A stretch of DNA of 64,000 bases from CAVVXN01 sp963772585. GTDB taxonomy: Bacteria > Planctomycetota > PLA2 > JAEUHO01. The stretch is taken from positions 62,001 to 126,000 of the forward strand of contig CAVYXV010000007.1 of assembly GCA_963772585.1 (NCBI GenBank), given 5' to 3'. Below the pieces are notes generated by a model that saw nothing but the letters and a program-made list of their open reading frames with translations, ran no database searches and had not been told where the DNA came from. Positions 31,560 through 40,755 of this stretch are shown here, piece by piece; position 1 is the first letter of the stretch; each line of letters begins with the position of its first letter. A program made the translations under genes and the position numbers.

Positions 31560-33857
31560 CTACATCCCGAAGGCGTCCGGCGTCAACCGGAAGGATCCCC
31601 ATGCCTGGTTCGGTAGCGCCGGGTCCCGAGGGCTGGATCCGTTGAGAAGCGTCCAGTTGGCGATGATCGAGGCGAGGCGCTTGCGGAGCGCGGTCTGGCC
31701 CGCCGCGGTGGCGTACTCCCCCGCCTGCTCGCCGCAGACGTCCTCCATGAGGTCCTGCATCATGGCGTCGAGGTCCGCGCTCGCGCGCTTCGCCTTGCCC
31801 TCGGCACCCTCCTCGTCGAGGAAGAGGCCCGAGTAGGTGAGCGATTCGCACTGGACCGTGCCGTCGGGGCAGATGCAGAGCGCCACCATGGCGACGCCCA
31901 GCTGGCCTTCCAGCGTCGCTTCCACGATCCCGTTCTTCTGGGCGTGGCAGGCCATCTGTACGAACGTGTGGACCTTCGCCGTGAGGGAAGTCGGATGCCA
32001 GTCCGTGATGATCCCCGGCGCGATCGCCGTGGAGAGTCCGTTCGGACCGCCCGTCGGAAGCGCCGGCGCGCCCTTGGGGGCGGGAAGGGCGTGTGCATCG
32101 AACGCCACGTCGCCTTCCCCGGACAGGGTGGATTGGGCGGACGCGGCCAGCAGCAGGCCGTAGTCGGCACCCTGTCGCGTGCCGTCCGCCGCCGCACCCT
32201 CGTGGATCTTGCCGAGGAGGACCGCCCGCGCCTCGCCGTAGGCCAGCGACGCGGCGTCGAGGTCCTTCGACATGAGCTCGCTCCAGACCTTGTCGATGCC
32301 CATCGCCGACGCGACCTCGTTGCCGCCGGGGATGGAGGCCCAGGGTGCATCGCGGGAGGACCAGACCATCGCGGCGGCCGGGTCCGCCATCGCCGCGAGG
32401 TCGCCCAGCGCCTCGATCACCTTCATCGCGGTCCGTGTTCCCCCCAGCGGATCGCGACCGCCCGCCCGCGCCTGGAGGACGCCGCCGACCGCGCCGACGA
32501 CGATCGTCGTGCAGTCCTTCCCCCCGACCGAGAGCGTGAACTCGCTCGGATCCACGAGGGAGCCGGCCTTCACCACGAGCGGCTCCGTTCGCCACACGGC
32601 GTCGGCGGGTCGCCCGTTCGCGGACAGCATGATCGTCTTGCACAGCGCGTGGGCGTAGCCGCCCATGGCGAGGCCTTCGTTCACGGCCCACGCCGAGGCC
32701 GGCTGGCGACGCTGGGAGAAGGTTCCCCCCCCGGCGTTGGCGGCTCCGAAGTCCTCGTGCAGGTCGGTGAACGCCTTGCGCAGCGCCTCGCGCTTCGCTT
32801 CGTCTCCGTACTCGTCGTCCACTTTGAAGTCGGTGTTGCCGGGGCGAACGCGCATGTTCTTCCGGAAGGCGCACCCGCCGGGCACTTCCTCCGTCGGCGT
32901 GGACTCCGGCGTCTCGACCTTCACCGGCGTGAGCACCTTCGCTTCGGTCCCCACGAGGAGGAACGTGTCCCAGAGGGCCTCCGAGCCCTCCTGGAACTGC
33001 TTCTTCACGGGCTCCGGTGCGGAGGACATCGAGCCGCCGGTCTTGTCCTCGTACTGCTTCTCGAGGTTGCCCTTGAACTCCTCGTAGGTATGGGGCTTGC
33101 CCGACAGGGCGCCCGCCAGCATCCACGTGGCCTGCTGTCGCACGGCCTCGCGTTCCTGCTCCGGACGCGCGGAGACGGGCGTGCGGATCCTGCCTTCCTC
33201 CTTCAGGCGGTCGTAGGTCTCGTCGATCCGCGTGTACCCGGCCAGGAGCCAACCGGCCGCCTCCGTCGGGTGCGCGTCCACGTCGAGCTCGTAGCGGACA
33301 GGACGGTCGGTCCCCGGATACGTCGGGAGCACCGGGGCGTCGCGGCGCGCGTCCGCCTCCTCCTTCGTGGTCGGGGTCGGGAGCACCTCCAGGTGGGACC
33401 GCGGCGGCAGATCCCTGCGCGGGCGATAGCCCTTCGCGGCGCTCGGCACCGTGCCCCGCTTCGGCACGCTCGCCGGGTCCGGCTTCACCCACGTGTCGAA
33501 CGGCGGGAGCGGCACGCCTTTCGGGACCGCCCGGCGGTGGGAATCGACGCAGTAGCCCCGCACGGGCACCTGGATCACCTTGCCGGGCGCCACCGCGACC
33601 TGCCCCGGGTTCGGCACGAGGTACGGCTGGTAGGGCCCGGCCGCGGGGATGAGGTAGGGCCCCGTGGCGACGGTCACCTCGTCGTCGGTCGGATTCGCGA
33701 TCGTGAGCGTCGCGATCGTCCCCGTGGCCTCGCCGGTGCTGATCGCGAGCGCGTTCACGTCCTCGCCCGCCGGGGCGGGTCGCGCGGCCATGGCCACGAG
33801 GGCCAGGGTCAGGACGACGGCGAGGGTGGGGACGCGGCGGGAAGGGCGAACGGGCAT
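31560..33857 (-). CDS. Large secreted protein of unknown function
   Basis: 765 residues from ATG 33857 (GGAGGAGAG upstream); an earlier in-frame start at 33926 is less likely. A signal peptide (LAVVLTLALVAMAARPAPAG) leads to a beta-sandwich of about 100 residues (TGTIATLTIANPTDDEVTV, YLVPNPGQVAVAPGKVIQVPVRGYCVDSH). The rest is long and helical/coil with cysteines in CKTIM, CTTIV, CHAQK, CICPDGTVQC and VCGEQ. No known catalytic motif. The N-terminal module, with its PVRGYCVD signature, resembles PLHGFCLD in the lipoprotein at 34684. It is probably periplasmic. It is divergent from the 33983 gene, which encodes a barrel-like lipoprotein. Confidence 0.75.
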   Translation of the reverse strand: MPVRPSRRVPTLAVVLTLALVAMAARPAPAGEDVNALAISTGEATGTIATLTIANPTDDEVTVATGPYLIPAAGPYQPYLVPNPGQVAVAPGKVIQVPVRGYCVDSHRRAVPKGVPLPPFDTWVKPDPASVPKRGTVPSAAKGYRPRRDLPPRSHLEVLPTPTTKEEADARRDAPVLPTYPGTDRPVRYELDVDAHPTEAAGWLLAGYTRIDETYDRLKEEGRIRTPVSARPEQEREAVRQQATWMLAGALSGKPHTYEEFKGNLEKQYEDKTGGSMSSAPEPVKKQFQEGSEALWDTFLLVGTEAKVLTPVKVETPESTPTEEVPGGCAFRKNMRVRPGNTDFKVDDEYGDEAKREALRKAFTDLHEDFGAANAGGGTFSQRRQPASAWAVNEGLAMGGYAHALCKTIMLSANGRPADAVWRTEPLVVKAGSLVDPSEFTLSVGGKDCTTIVVGAVGGVLQARAGGRDPLGGTRTAMKVIEALGDLAAMADPAAAMVWSSRDAPWASIPGGNEVASAMGIDKVWSELMSKDLDAASLAYGEARAVLLGKIHEGAAADGTRQGADYGLLLAASAQSTLSGEGDVAFDAHALPAPKGAPALPTGGPNGLSTAIAPGIITDWHPTSLTAKVHTFVQMACHAQKNGIVEATLEGQLGVAMVALCICPDGTVQCESLTYSGLFLDEEGAEGKAKRASADLDAMMQDLMEDVCGEQAGEYATAAGQTALRKRLASIIANWTLLNGSSPRDPALPNQAWGSFRLTPDAFGM

Positions 33858-33982
33858 GGCGGGCTCTCCTCCGGGGCGCGCGGGCGGAAGAGTGTAGCGG
33901 TGAAACCGATCCCGATCATCGGCCACCTTGGATTCAACCGGCGGCGGATGCTAGATTCCGGCGATTCGCGGAGGGACGGCCC

Positions 33983-34687
33983 ATGGGATGGCGCCTGGGA
34001 GCGGCGGCGGGGGCCGCCCTCGTCGTGCTCGGACTCGCCGGGTGCCGGACCGCGCCGCTCGCGCCGCGGCGTCTTCTGCAGAAGCCCGGCATCCCGGCCG
34101 TCTCGGGCGTGCCGACGCCCGGTGCGGTCTACCGCGGCGACGTCGCCCTTCCCGAGCGTCCGTCGCCGCGTGCCTGGGAGGTCGGCGCGGTCGGCGGCGT
34201 CGCAACCCTCGCCGGATCGGGCACGGGCTCCGATGCCGAGCCGTACGCCGGGTTCGACGTGGCGCGTCCGTTGACGCGCTCGCTGGCCGTCGTGGGAACC
34301 TGGCGCATCCACGGCGCGTCGCTCGACCGCGCGGCCGGAGCGTCGTCCGGCCCGCCGTCGACGGGCGGCCCGGCGGCGCCGAGCGCCACGCAGGACGGCC
34401 GCATCCACCACCTCGCCGCCCTCCTGTCCTGGGAGACGCCGCCTCGCCCGCGCCGCGCGGCGATCCGCCTCGCCGCGGGCCCCGAGCTCTTCGCGACGGA
34501 CGGATTCGACCACGACGACGCCGGTCTCGGTGGCATGGCCGAGGCGGGAGCGGTCCTCTCCCTGGGCGACCGCGCCGCGCTCCGCCTCGGCGCCACGGTC
34601 CACGGCATGCCGACCGATGCCGGCGGCACCGGCGACCGCTGGCTCTGGGCAATTGCCGGCACCGTGTCCGTGCAGGTGGACCTGTGA
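33983..34687 (+). CDS. Barrel-like lipoprotein, paralog of the 927 gene
   Basis: 234 residues from ATG 33983. The lipobox LGLAGC is near residue 21. A proline-rich stretch follows, then alternating strands of a small outer-membrane barrel (VVGTWRIHGAS, HHLAALLSWETPP, AIRLAAGPELFAT, AAGAVLSLGDRAALRLGATVHG). It ends LWAIAGTVSVQVDL. The end region (MPTDAGGTGDRWLWAIAGTVSVQVDL) lines up with the 927 protein (VSTDAGR...WLFFVSPVAQVQFDF), but without the Cys-Pro linker. It overlaps the next gene by four bases (GTGA), so they form an operon. Confidence 0.75.
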   Translation: MGWRLGAAAGAALVVLGLAGCRTAPLAPRRLLQKPGIPAVSGVPTPGAVYRGDVALPERPSPRAWEVGAVGGVATLAGSGTGSDAEPYAGFDVARPLTRSLAVVGTWRIHGASLDRAAGASSGPPSTGGPAAPSATQDGRIHHLAALLSWETPPRPRRAAIRLAAGPELFATDGFDHDDAGLGGMAEAGAVLSLGDRAALRLGATVHGMPTDAGGTGDRWLWAIAGTVSVQVDL

Positions 34688-35778
34688 AGCGCCCCCGGCT
34701 CGCGTTCTCCCTCCTCGCAGTGGCGGCCCTCGCCGTCACCGCGTGCCGTGCGGCGTACGCCCCCGTGCCGACGACGCTCGCCCTCCCGGCCGGCACCCCC
34801 GGGCAGCCCTCGCAGGACGGCGCCGCTCTTCTCGCCAACGTCCGCGCCGCCGGCCTCGACGCCGCGCTCGTGGCGACGGGCGCGACCACCGGCCACGTCT
34901 TCGATCTCGAACTCGCGTCCGCCGTCGGCGCCTCCTCGTCCGACTTCGCATGGCAAGGCCGCGCGTTCCTCCTCGCGCCGGCCGGTCGGCGTCTGCAGTC
35001 GTACCTCGTCGTCGATGCGGTCCGCGCGCTTCCGGCGCCCGGGGGCACCCTCCGTGTGCCGCTCCACGGCTTCTGCCTCGACCCCGGCCTGTCGCCGTGG
35101 CCTGCCGGCCTCCGCGTGCCGCTGGAGGACGCCCTGCTCGCCTCGCGCCGGCGACCGCTGGCGATCCACGACAGCACGGCCCCGGGCCCCGACGGGCCCC
35201 TCCGCGTCGTCCCGCCCGGCCCCGAGGGAATCGACCTCGCCCGCGCGCTGGGCGCGGCGTTGCCCCCCGGACCGCTGTTCCTGGTCGTCGGGAGCGGGCG
35301 GGTCCGCGTCCACGATCCCGCGCGCGGCGCGTGGCATCCCGCGCCCGGCGACGAGGGGATGGTGCGGGTCGTCCGTCCGGGAGGCCGCGCGGTGGGGGCT
35401 TTCACCGTCGCGCCCGCGGGCGCGACGGCGATCGCCGACGCGGCCGTGGAGGACGAGTCCGGCGTGCACGCCGCCGATCCCCTCGTCCTCCTCCGCCACC
35501 GGATCGCCGAGCACGCCGTGGACCACGCGCCGGCCGCCGTGGCCGAGAAGGACCTCCGGGATCTCGACGCCCCGGCGACGACGATCGCCCAGCAGGCGAT
35601 CTGGCGGGCGGCCGAGCGACTGGGGCCGATCGGCGTCTCGCCCGCCGCCGTGCCCGAACCCGCCCTTCCCGCCGACGTGGACGATGCGGTCGAGGCTGTC
35701 CTCGAGGACGCCCGTCACGACGTCGCCGAAGAGGACGGCCTCGACTTCGCGATGTTCGACCTCGCCGCGAAGCCGTGA
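34684..35778 (+). CDS. Lipoprotein sharing a module with the 31560 protein
   Basis: 364 residues from GTG 34684. The signal ends in a lipobox (LAVTAC). The N-terminal half is a beta-sandwich (ATTGHVFDLELASAV, YLVVDAVRALPAPGGTLRVPLHGFCLDPGLSPWPAG). Its spacing and PLHGFCLD motif match PVRGYCVD in the large secreted protein encoded divergently nearby. The C-terminal half is helical (DPLVLLRHRIAEHAVDH, TTIAQQAIWRAAERLGPIG). Function unknown. It shares an operon with the barrel-like lipoprotein, so a joint envelope role is plausible. Confidence 0.72.
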   Translation: MKRPRLAFSLLAVAALAVTACRAAYAPVPTTLALPAGTPGQPSQDGAALLANVRAAGLDAALVATGATTGHVFDLELASAVGASSSDFAWQGRAFLLAPAGRRLQSYLVVDAVRALPAPGGTLRVPLHGFCLDPGLSPWPAGLRVPLEDALLASRRRPLAIHDSTAPGPDGPLRVVPPGPEGIDLARALGAALPPGPLFLVVGSGRVRVHDPARGAWHPAPGDEGMVRVVRPGGRAVGAFTVAPAGATAIADAAVEDESGVHAADPLVLLRHRIAEHAVDHAPAAVAEKDLRDLDAPATTIAQQAIWRAAERLGPIGVSPAAVPEPALPADVDDAVEAVLEDARHDVAEEDGLDFAMFDLAAKP

Positions 35779-35861
35779 GGCCGTGAGAGGGCATCCCGAC
35801 CGGCGAACGCGTGGCGACGCTATCCTGGGCCTACGGGTCGGCGTGGCCTGTGGAGAGTCGA

Positions 35862-36665
35862 ATGGCCTCGATCCACCCCTCGGAGACGCCGCCGCTCGGG
35901 TGGCTCGTCCCCTGCCTCGCCGTGCGGGATCTCGGCGCGTCCCTCGACTTCTACGGGAAGCTCGATCTCGTCCGCTACGGGGGCGACCCGGCGCAGGGCT
36001 GGGCGATGCTCCGGAACCGTTCCATCGAGATCCACCTGTTCCAGGGGCACATCCCGAAGGATGGCCTGAACTTCCGCGGGAGCGACCCCGCGGCGATCCG
36101 GGCGATGCTCGCCGACCGTGGACTCGGAATCGCGAACGACATGGGCGAGCGGAGCTTCATCCTCCACGACCCCGACGGCCGCGACGTGTTCTTCGACTCC
36201 ACCGCCGACGAGACAAGGGCGTACTTCGCGGGGAACCCGTTGACGCTTCCCCCCGCCGGCGAGCCCGGACAGGGCGAGGGCCTCGACCTCGGCAACCTCA
36301 CGTGGAGCCTCGCGTGCCGGAGCGCCGAGGCCACCGCCTCCTTCTACGAGACGCTCGGGTTCGTACGCGAGCAGGGCGATTCGCCCCAAGCCCGCATCCA
36401 CCTATTCCGCCGCGACCACCCTCCCGCCCCCGGCCGGCGGCTCGGGACGACCACGCTCGCGCTCTTCGAGCGAATCCCTGCGGACACGCTCACGTTCCAC
36501 GGCGGCGACGTGTCGGCGATTTCGACGGTCCTGATCGAGCGCGACGTGGATCCGACACAGGGCATGGCGCACCGCCACCACGGCGCCGAGAGCCTCCTCC
36601 TCCTCGACCCCGACCGCCGTTCCGTGCTCTTCGAGGCCGATCCGACCCCGAGCCGGAACGGCTGA
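35862..36665 (+). CDS. Two-domain glyoxalase/VOC protein
   Basis: 267 residues from ATG 35862 with GGAG 8 bases upstream; GTG 35811 in frame is a weaker start. Two VOC modules are in tandem. The first: WLVPCLAVRDLGASLDFYGKLDLVRYGGDP...GERSFILHDPDGRDVFFDS. The second: WSLACRSAEATASFYETLGFVREQGDS...AESLLLLDPDRRSVLFEAD. The second module lacks some metal-site residues, as is common in duplicated VOC proteins. It could be an isomerase, an antibiotic-binding protein or an enzyme of ring cleavage. Single gene. Confidence 0.85.
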   Translation: MASIHPSETPPLGWLVPCLAVRDLGASLDFYGKLDLVRYGGDPAQGWAMLRNRSIEIHLFQGHIPKDGLNFRGSDPAAIRAMLADRGLGIANDMGERSFILHDPDGRDVFFDSTADETRAYFAGNPLTLPPAGEPGQGEGLDLGNLTWSLACRSAEATASFYETLGFVREQGDSPQARIHLFRRDHPPAPGRRLGTTTLALFERIPADTLTFHGGDVSAISTVLIERDVDPTQGMAHRHHGAESLLLLDPDRRSVLFEADPTPSRNG

Positions 36666-37015
36666 AGCGAAACCTTCGCCGGCATCGGGCGCGAGAGGCG
36701 TACGACCGATGCGCCCTACGGGATCCCTCTCGCCCACCGGGCCCGCCACCTTGGAGTCCTCCCGCCCCCGGACACGAGGGCCGCGCGATTCAACGTCCGT
36801 TCGCAGGGAACTTCCGGCTAGCGGCGCACGACGAAGAACGGCGGGATCGAGGACAGGACCTCGTCGGTGACGTGGACGCCTGACGTCGCCGAAGCGTATC
36901 CCCTCGAGGAGCGTCGCACCGGGACGATCGTCGCAAGATCGCCCTTGCAGCGAGCAGGAATGCTGGCTTGGCTCGACGGGATCGTGCAAGGTGGTCTGCG
37001 CCGGAGGAGGGCTGG
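36666..37015. other. Intergenic, 350 bp, no gene seen
   Basis: No coding pattern stands out. A minus-strand frame near 36820-36910 ends in a protein-like tail (VLSSIPPFFVVRR then stop), which may be a relic, but there is no start or domain. The GGAGGAGGG at 37005-37013 is the ribosome site of the next gene. Confidence 0.4.
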
Positions 37016-38302
37016 ATGCTACGATCCGTTCCGTGTTCGTGGCGCGTAGGGCTGCTGCTCTGCGTCCCCTGGCTGGGCGCATGCGGCGGATCCTCCGCCC
37101 CGTTCCTCCCGTCGTCGATCGCGGTGGAGGGTACCGTCCTCAGCGAGAACCTCGTCCCCGTCGCCGATTCGCCGGTGTTGATCGAAGGTCACGATCTGGT
37201 CTACACCGATCCGGAGGGCCACTTCCGGGTCGAGGACGTGAGCATCCCCTACACGGCCATCGCGTTCGAGATGGACTCCAACTCGGCGACGGTCTACGAG
37301 GGACTGACGCGCCCGGATCCCTGGCTGACCCGCACCTACTACTGGCCGGATCCCTTCGGCCCCAAGGATGCCGACATCAGCGGCACCATCCTCGGCGGGC
37401 AGGGCTTCCCGAGCCCCCCTGGGGTCGAGACGGCGTTTTTCGCGTTCCCCGCCTACGGGCGTGGTTTCGGCGAGGTAGGGGTGGATCCCAACACCGGGAA
37501 CTACGTGGGCCTGGGGACATGCGCTTGGGCGGGGCCGAACCAGACCCCCGTCACCCTCCGCGCCATCCAGCGTGAGACCAGTGCCGGTTCGACCGTCGCC
37601 TACATCGCTTCGGGAGTGCGCTCGGTCGATGTCTACGACGGCGAGTTCCTCGGCGTGCAGTACATCAGCATGCTGCCCATTCCTACCTATCAGCACACCG
37701 GTACGATCACGGCCGCCCCCGGCATGACCATCGATTCCTCGGGAGTCGGGATCCGGTCGGCCACGGGTGGGGTACTGGGTTTGGACTTCACACTCGGTTC
37801 CTCGCCGACGTTTTCCTGGCTGAGCCCGGGCATCGACGGAACGAAGGCGTATGTCTACGCAACCGGTGTCACCTCCGATGGACACGTCAGCGTCTGGCAG
37901 CAGAACCTCTCCGGCAACACCTCGGGCACCGAGATCGCGCTCTTTGCCCCGCCCTCCGCGGTCGATCCTGCGGATGGTGCCACCGGGGTGGACTACGGCG
38001 TCAAGCTCACGTTCACGCCCGTCGTACTCGGGGTCCACACCGTGTCCATCCAGCCGCTGAACCTGACGTTCGGGCTCGCCTCGTTCCAGATCGTCACGGC
38101 GGCGGACCACGTCGGCATTCCCGACCTGAGGGTCTACGGACTCGGTTTGGCACCTTCCACCCAGTATTCCTGGTACATGTCGGCCGTCGGCCCCCGTGCC
38201 TCCGTGGACGACGCCGCGGGCCCCCAGGGCATCGATCCCCCGACCGGTTCCCGGCGCTTCCGAGCCAGCACGAACACCCGGGTCTTCACGAGCGCCCCGT
38301 GA
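37016..38302 (+). CDS. Secreted lipoprotein with carboxypeptidase-regulatory-like N-domain
   Basis: 428 residues from ATG 37016 (GGAGGAGGG upstream). The lipobox is WLGACGG. A regulatory-like beta-sandwich opens the mature part (IAVEGTVLSENLVPVADSPVLIEGHD...YTDPEGHFRVEDVSIPYTAIAFE), then a long beta-rich region, Thr/Ser/Gly-rich, with aromatic strands (TFSWLSPGIDG, AYVYATGVTSDGHVSVWQQNLSG). The C-terminal section (PADGATGVDYGVKLTFTPV...TQYSWYMSAVGP) has Ig-like character. Outer-membrane or surface location is expected; function unknown. Codon use looks less extremely GC-biased here than in neighbours (for example ACACTCGGTTCC), which could hint at acquisition, but I did not quantify it. Confidence 0.72.
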   Translation: MLRSVPCSWRVGLLLCVPWLGACGGSSAPFLPSSIAVEGTVLSENLVPVADSPVLIEGHDLVYTDPEGHFRVEDVSIPYTAIAFEMDSNSATVYEGLTRPDPWLTRTYYWPDPFGPKDADISGTILGGQGFPSPPGVETAFFAFPAYGRGFGEVGVDPNTGNYVGLGTCAWAGPNQTPVTLRAIQRETSAGSTVAYIASGVRSVDVYDGEFLGVQYISMLPIPTYQHTGTITAAPGMTIDSSGVGIRSATGGVLGLDFTLGSSPTFSWLSPGIDGTKAYVYATGVTSDGHVSVWQQNLSGNTSGTEIALFAPPSAVDPADGATGVDYGVKLTFTPVVLGVHTVSIQPLNLTFGLASFQIVTAADHVGIPDLRVYGLGLAPSTQYSWYMSAVGPRASVDDAAGPQGIDPPTGSRRFRASTNTRVFTSAP

Positions 38303-38328
38303 CATCGACGACGGTGGTCCGTCTGCCG

Positions 38329-38343
38329 AGCGGGCCGCCCGCT
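38329..38343. terminator. Short hairpin between convergent genes
   Basis: AGCGGG (38329-38334) pairs with CCCGCT (38338-38343) across a 3-base loop, between the convergent stops at 38302 and 38365. No T-run, so only a candidate terminator. Confidence 0.35.
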
Positions 38344-38364
38344 GCGGGCCTCGATCGACTCGTC

Positions 38365-39174
38365 TCAAAGCGCCGTGCCATCGGCGTCCAGCCCGAGGAG
38401 TTCCACCTCCATGTACGTGACCGGACCCTCGGGCGCGTGCCAGATCCCTTCCCCCCGCGAGGGAGCTCGGAGCGGACCGTAGGCGCGGTAGTCGTGCACC
38501 GGGGTGGACCACCGCTGCGCCACGAACCGTCGGCCGCGGTCGACCGCTCGACGCCGATCGTCCGAGACGAAGTCCACGAGGCGGCCCTCCTCATCGACGT
38601 GTACGACGGCGCTCACGGCGTGCCCCGCCCACGTGTAGTGGGCGCGTGCCGAGGCCGTGTCGATCGGCTCCCAGCCCACGGTGTCGTCCAGCAGGCGGCA
38701 GGGCGCGAGGAGACAGAGGTCGTTCAGTAGCGTCACGGCCTCGGCGCGGTCCATCTCCGGGCCGCTCGCCCGCATCACCGGGATCAGGGAGATCAGCCGG
38801 GCCTCCATCCGGGCGGAACCGTGGTGAAGTTCGTGCAGCACCTGGACGGGGAGGCCGGCGCTTCTGGCCTTCATGCAAAAGAAGCGCGCAGGTTCCCCGG
38901 GGAAGTTCCACTGCTCCGCCCTGAAGGGCATCCAGGGCGTGCCGGCGTCGGCCCGGATGCGCCCCCGCCAGCGCGCCCTCACGTGATGGACGCGCGGGCG
39001 TCCCACGACTTCCGCCCCGCGTAGAAGGCGAGCGACAGGTTCGGGGAGAACGCGAAGATCACGCTCCGTGACCACCATGGACGGCTGGACGGCCATCGAT
39101 GCGAGCCGTCGCTCCACCTCACGCCGGTAGCGCGCGCCGAGCCGAGGCGCTCCAAGCGAGATGGGCAGCGTCAC
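38365..39174 (-). CDS. DUF6544/DUF6920-like protein
   Basis: 269 residues from GTG 39174. Features of this uncharacterised family are seen in order: LPEPVARLLRGAEVVGRPRVHHVRARWRGRIRAD near the N-terminus, PWMPFRAEQWNFPGEPARFFCMKA, GPEMDRAEAVTLLNDLCLLAPCRLLDDTVGWEPID, YTWAGHAVSAVVHVDEEGRLVDFVSDDR and the closing YGPLRAPSRGEGIWH...TYMEVELLGLD. It has no signal or membrane helix and is likely cytoplasmic. No known function or pathway. It may form an operon with the small gene at 39248, 73 bases upstream. Confidence 0.7.
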   Translation of the reverse strand: MTLPISLGAPRLGARYRREVERRLASMAVQPSMVVTERDLRVLPEPVARLLRGAEVVGRPRVHHVRARWRGRIRADAGTPWMPFRAEQWNFPGEPARFFCMKARSAGLPVQVLHELHHGSARMEARLISLIPVMRASGPEMDRAEAVTLLNDLCLLAPCRLLDDTVGWEPIDTASARAHYTWAGHAVSAVVHVDEEGRLVDFVSDDRRRAVDRGRRFVAQRWSTPVHDYRAYGPLRAPSRGEGIWHAPEGPVTYMEVELLGLDADGTAL

Positions 39175-39247
39175 GGCCGGACTCCTCGCCGCGAGCGCAG
39201 TGCCCGCCCGACGATGATCGGAGGAGCTTCCCGGCGTCGATTGCGCA

Positions 39248-39577
39248 TCAGGACGCGCGCACCGCTACCCCGCCGGCTTTCGAGGCCTGGTCGAGGCAGG
39301 GGAGGTCGCGGAGCCTTCCGGCGATGGCCGGGACCTCGCGGGTGCGCCAGTCGCCGAGTTCGAAGGGGGCGCGGGCGCAGTCGATGACGCTTCCGGCGTC
39401 GTAGCGCTGGTAGAGGCGGCGCCCGCGAACCTCCACGAGGCAGAAGGCGGCGCGGCGCCCCGCGGCGTCGCGCCGGCGAAGGAACCGGCCGAGGGAGTCG
39501 TGGACCGTCTCGCGCTCGAACCCCTCGGTGAGGGCGAGGGACTCGAGCGGCTTGCGGCCATGGGAGAGGGGGCTCAT
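39248..39577 (-). CDS. Small hypothetical protein
   Basis: 109 residues from ATG 39577, supported by GGAGGG four bases upstream. The longer upstream frame is arginine/proline-rich and not credible. The protein is basic and mixed alpha/beta (GRKPLESLALTEGFERETVHDSLGRFLRRRDAAGRRAAFCLVEVRGRRLYQRYDAG). It ends with a short tail. No motif recognised; the read-through is consistent with a real gene by codon pattern, but confidence is modest. Confidence 0.5.
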   Translation of the reverse strand: MSPLSHGRKPLESLALTEGFERETVHDSLGRFLRRRDAAGRRAAFCLVEVRGRRLYQRYDAGSVIDCARAPFELGDWRTREVPAIAGRLRDLPCLDQASKAGGVAVRAS

Positions 39578-39955
39578 GGGCCCTCCACGCGAGCCGCGTG
39601 GGCCACGCGGCGGGGAGGCGCAGCGCGGAGTGTCGCGGCGTCTCCACCGGAACCATGGACGAGTGCACCGACACGCCGCGGGGCCCGCAAGATGGGGGGA
39701 CGGCCGGGGGCGGGGGGCATCGCAGGGGGGGCCGATCGGGATCCGACGTCCCGGCGCCCCGTCACGAGCCGGACTCCTCGGCGGCGATCGGCCCTCCGGC
39801 CCCTTGCGTGGAAGCCGGGGGGGGGCCGTTGGAGCGCCCGCCGCGGGCTTGCCGGGGGCCGATCCGGGCACGGCGGCTCCAAAGCCCGTCCCGTGCACGG
39901 GGAGGGCGATGCCACGGGGCGACGAGCGGCCGGGTGCCGCCGCGCGAGCGGGGGC
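39578..39955. other. Intergenic, 378 bp, no gene seen
   Basis: G-rich sequence with runs such as GGGGGGG near 39820. Open frames on both strands are arginine/glycine-rich. No hairpin or repeat that I can defend. Confidence 0.4.
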
Positions 39956-40606
39956 CTACGGCTCGAAGTGGACGATCAGGACCGGCTCGTCGCCGGCCAC
40001 CGCTCCGTTCGTGCTCAGCTCCATGTCCGCGAACTGGGCATGGTCGGTCACCCCGTCGCTGTCCGTGTCCTGCGAGGAGAAGCGGATTCGGAACTGGCTG
40101 CGAGTCCGCCCCATGTTCCGGTCCGAGCGCACGGATGCCGTGACGTCCAGGAACTTCGCCGAAAGCGTGGTGTTGTCGGAGAGCGTTCCGATGTTCGCGG
40201 CCAGCGCCGGGGCGTTGAAGGCGGCGGCATCCAGGGTTGCGCCGTAGCTCACGTGGTCGGCAATGACGTCTCCGTGCGTGGTGTAGGGTGTCCCGGCCAC
40301 GCTGGTCTGGAAGAGCCGGAGCACGGCCTGCGTCACGTTCGCCCCCAGGGGAATCGGACCGATGTCGAAGCTGTAGAACTGCCGTCCTCCCACCCCGTTC
40401 AGGATACTGTCGATGTCTCCCGTGGTCGGACCACCACCGGACGTACCCGACGATCCCGCATTCGTGGCGAAACCGTCCAGCGACGCCGTCGCCGGGATCA
40501 GGACCTGGATCGGCGCGGTGCCTCCGATCCCGCCGCCACCTCCGCATGCACCGAGAATCGAAGCTGCGCCAACCGCGAGCGCGAGCCCGAGGCACCTCGT
40601 CACCAT
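39956..40606 (-). CDS. Lipoprotein with DNRLRE/CBM96-like beta-sandwich
   Basis: 216 residues from ATG 40606 (GGAGG 8 bases upstream). The lipobox SILGAC is followed by a glycine run. The domain matches the DNRLRE/CBM96 pattern: IDSILNGVGGRQFYSFDIGPIPLGANVTQAVLRLFQTS, then a DUF7594-like ending (FLDVTASVRSDRNMGRTRSQFRIRFSSQDTDSDGVTDHAQFADMEL). These domains are often in adhesins or polysaccharide-binding proteins. Surface or outer-membrane location is expected. The upstream segment from 40780 is not credible as coding. Confidence 0.75.
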   Translation of the reverse strand: MVTRCLGLALAVGAASILGACGGGGGIGGTAPIQVLIPATASLDGFATNAGSSGTSGGGPTTGDIDSILNGVGGRQFYSFDIGPIPLGANVTQAVLRLFQTSVAGTPYTTHGDVIADHVSYGATLDAAAFNAPALAANIGTLSDNTTLSAKFLDVTASVRSDRNMGRTRSQFRIRFSSQDTDSDGVTDHAQFADMELSTNGAVAGDEPVLIVHFEP

Positions 40607-40755
40607 GGATCCACCTCCGCCGCGAACTGTTCCTCCTGTACCCCATTGCCCTTTCGCTTTCCACCCGGATCCCGCGTGGATGCAATACTGTCGCAAGGGC
40701 CCCGGTTTGCACCCTCCGTGCAACAAGCCGGTTGCGTCCCTTGCCGGGAGACGAG

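Noticed and set aside
39171..39674. Minus-strand frame of 167 codons overlapping the small gene at 39248
   Set aside because: Arg/Pro-rich composition; the 39248-39577 frame has the ribosome site and better composition.
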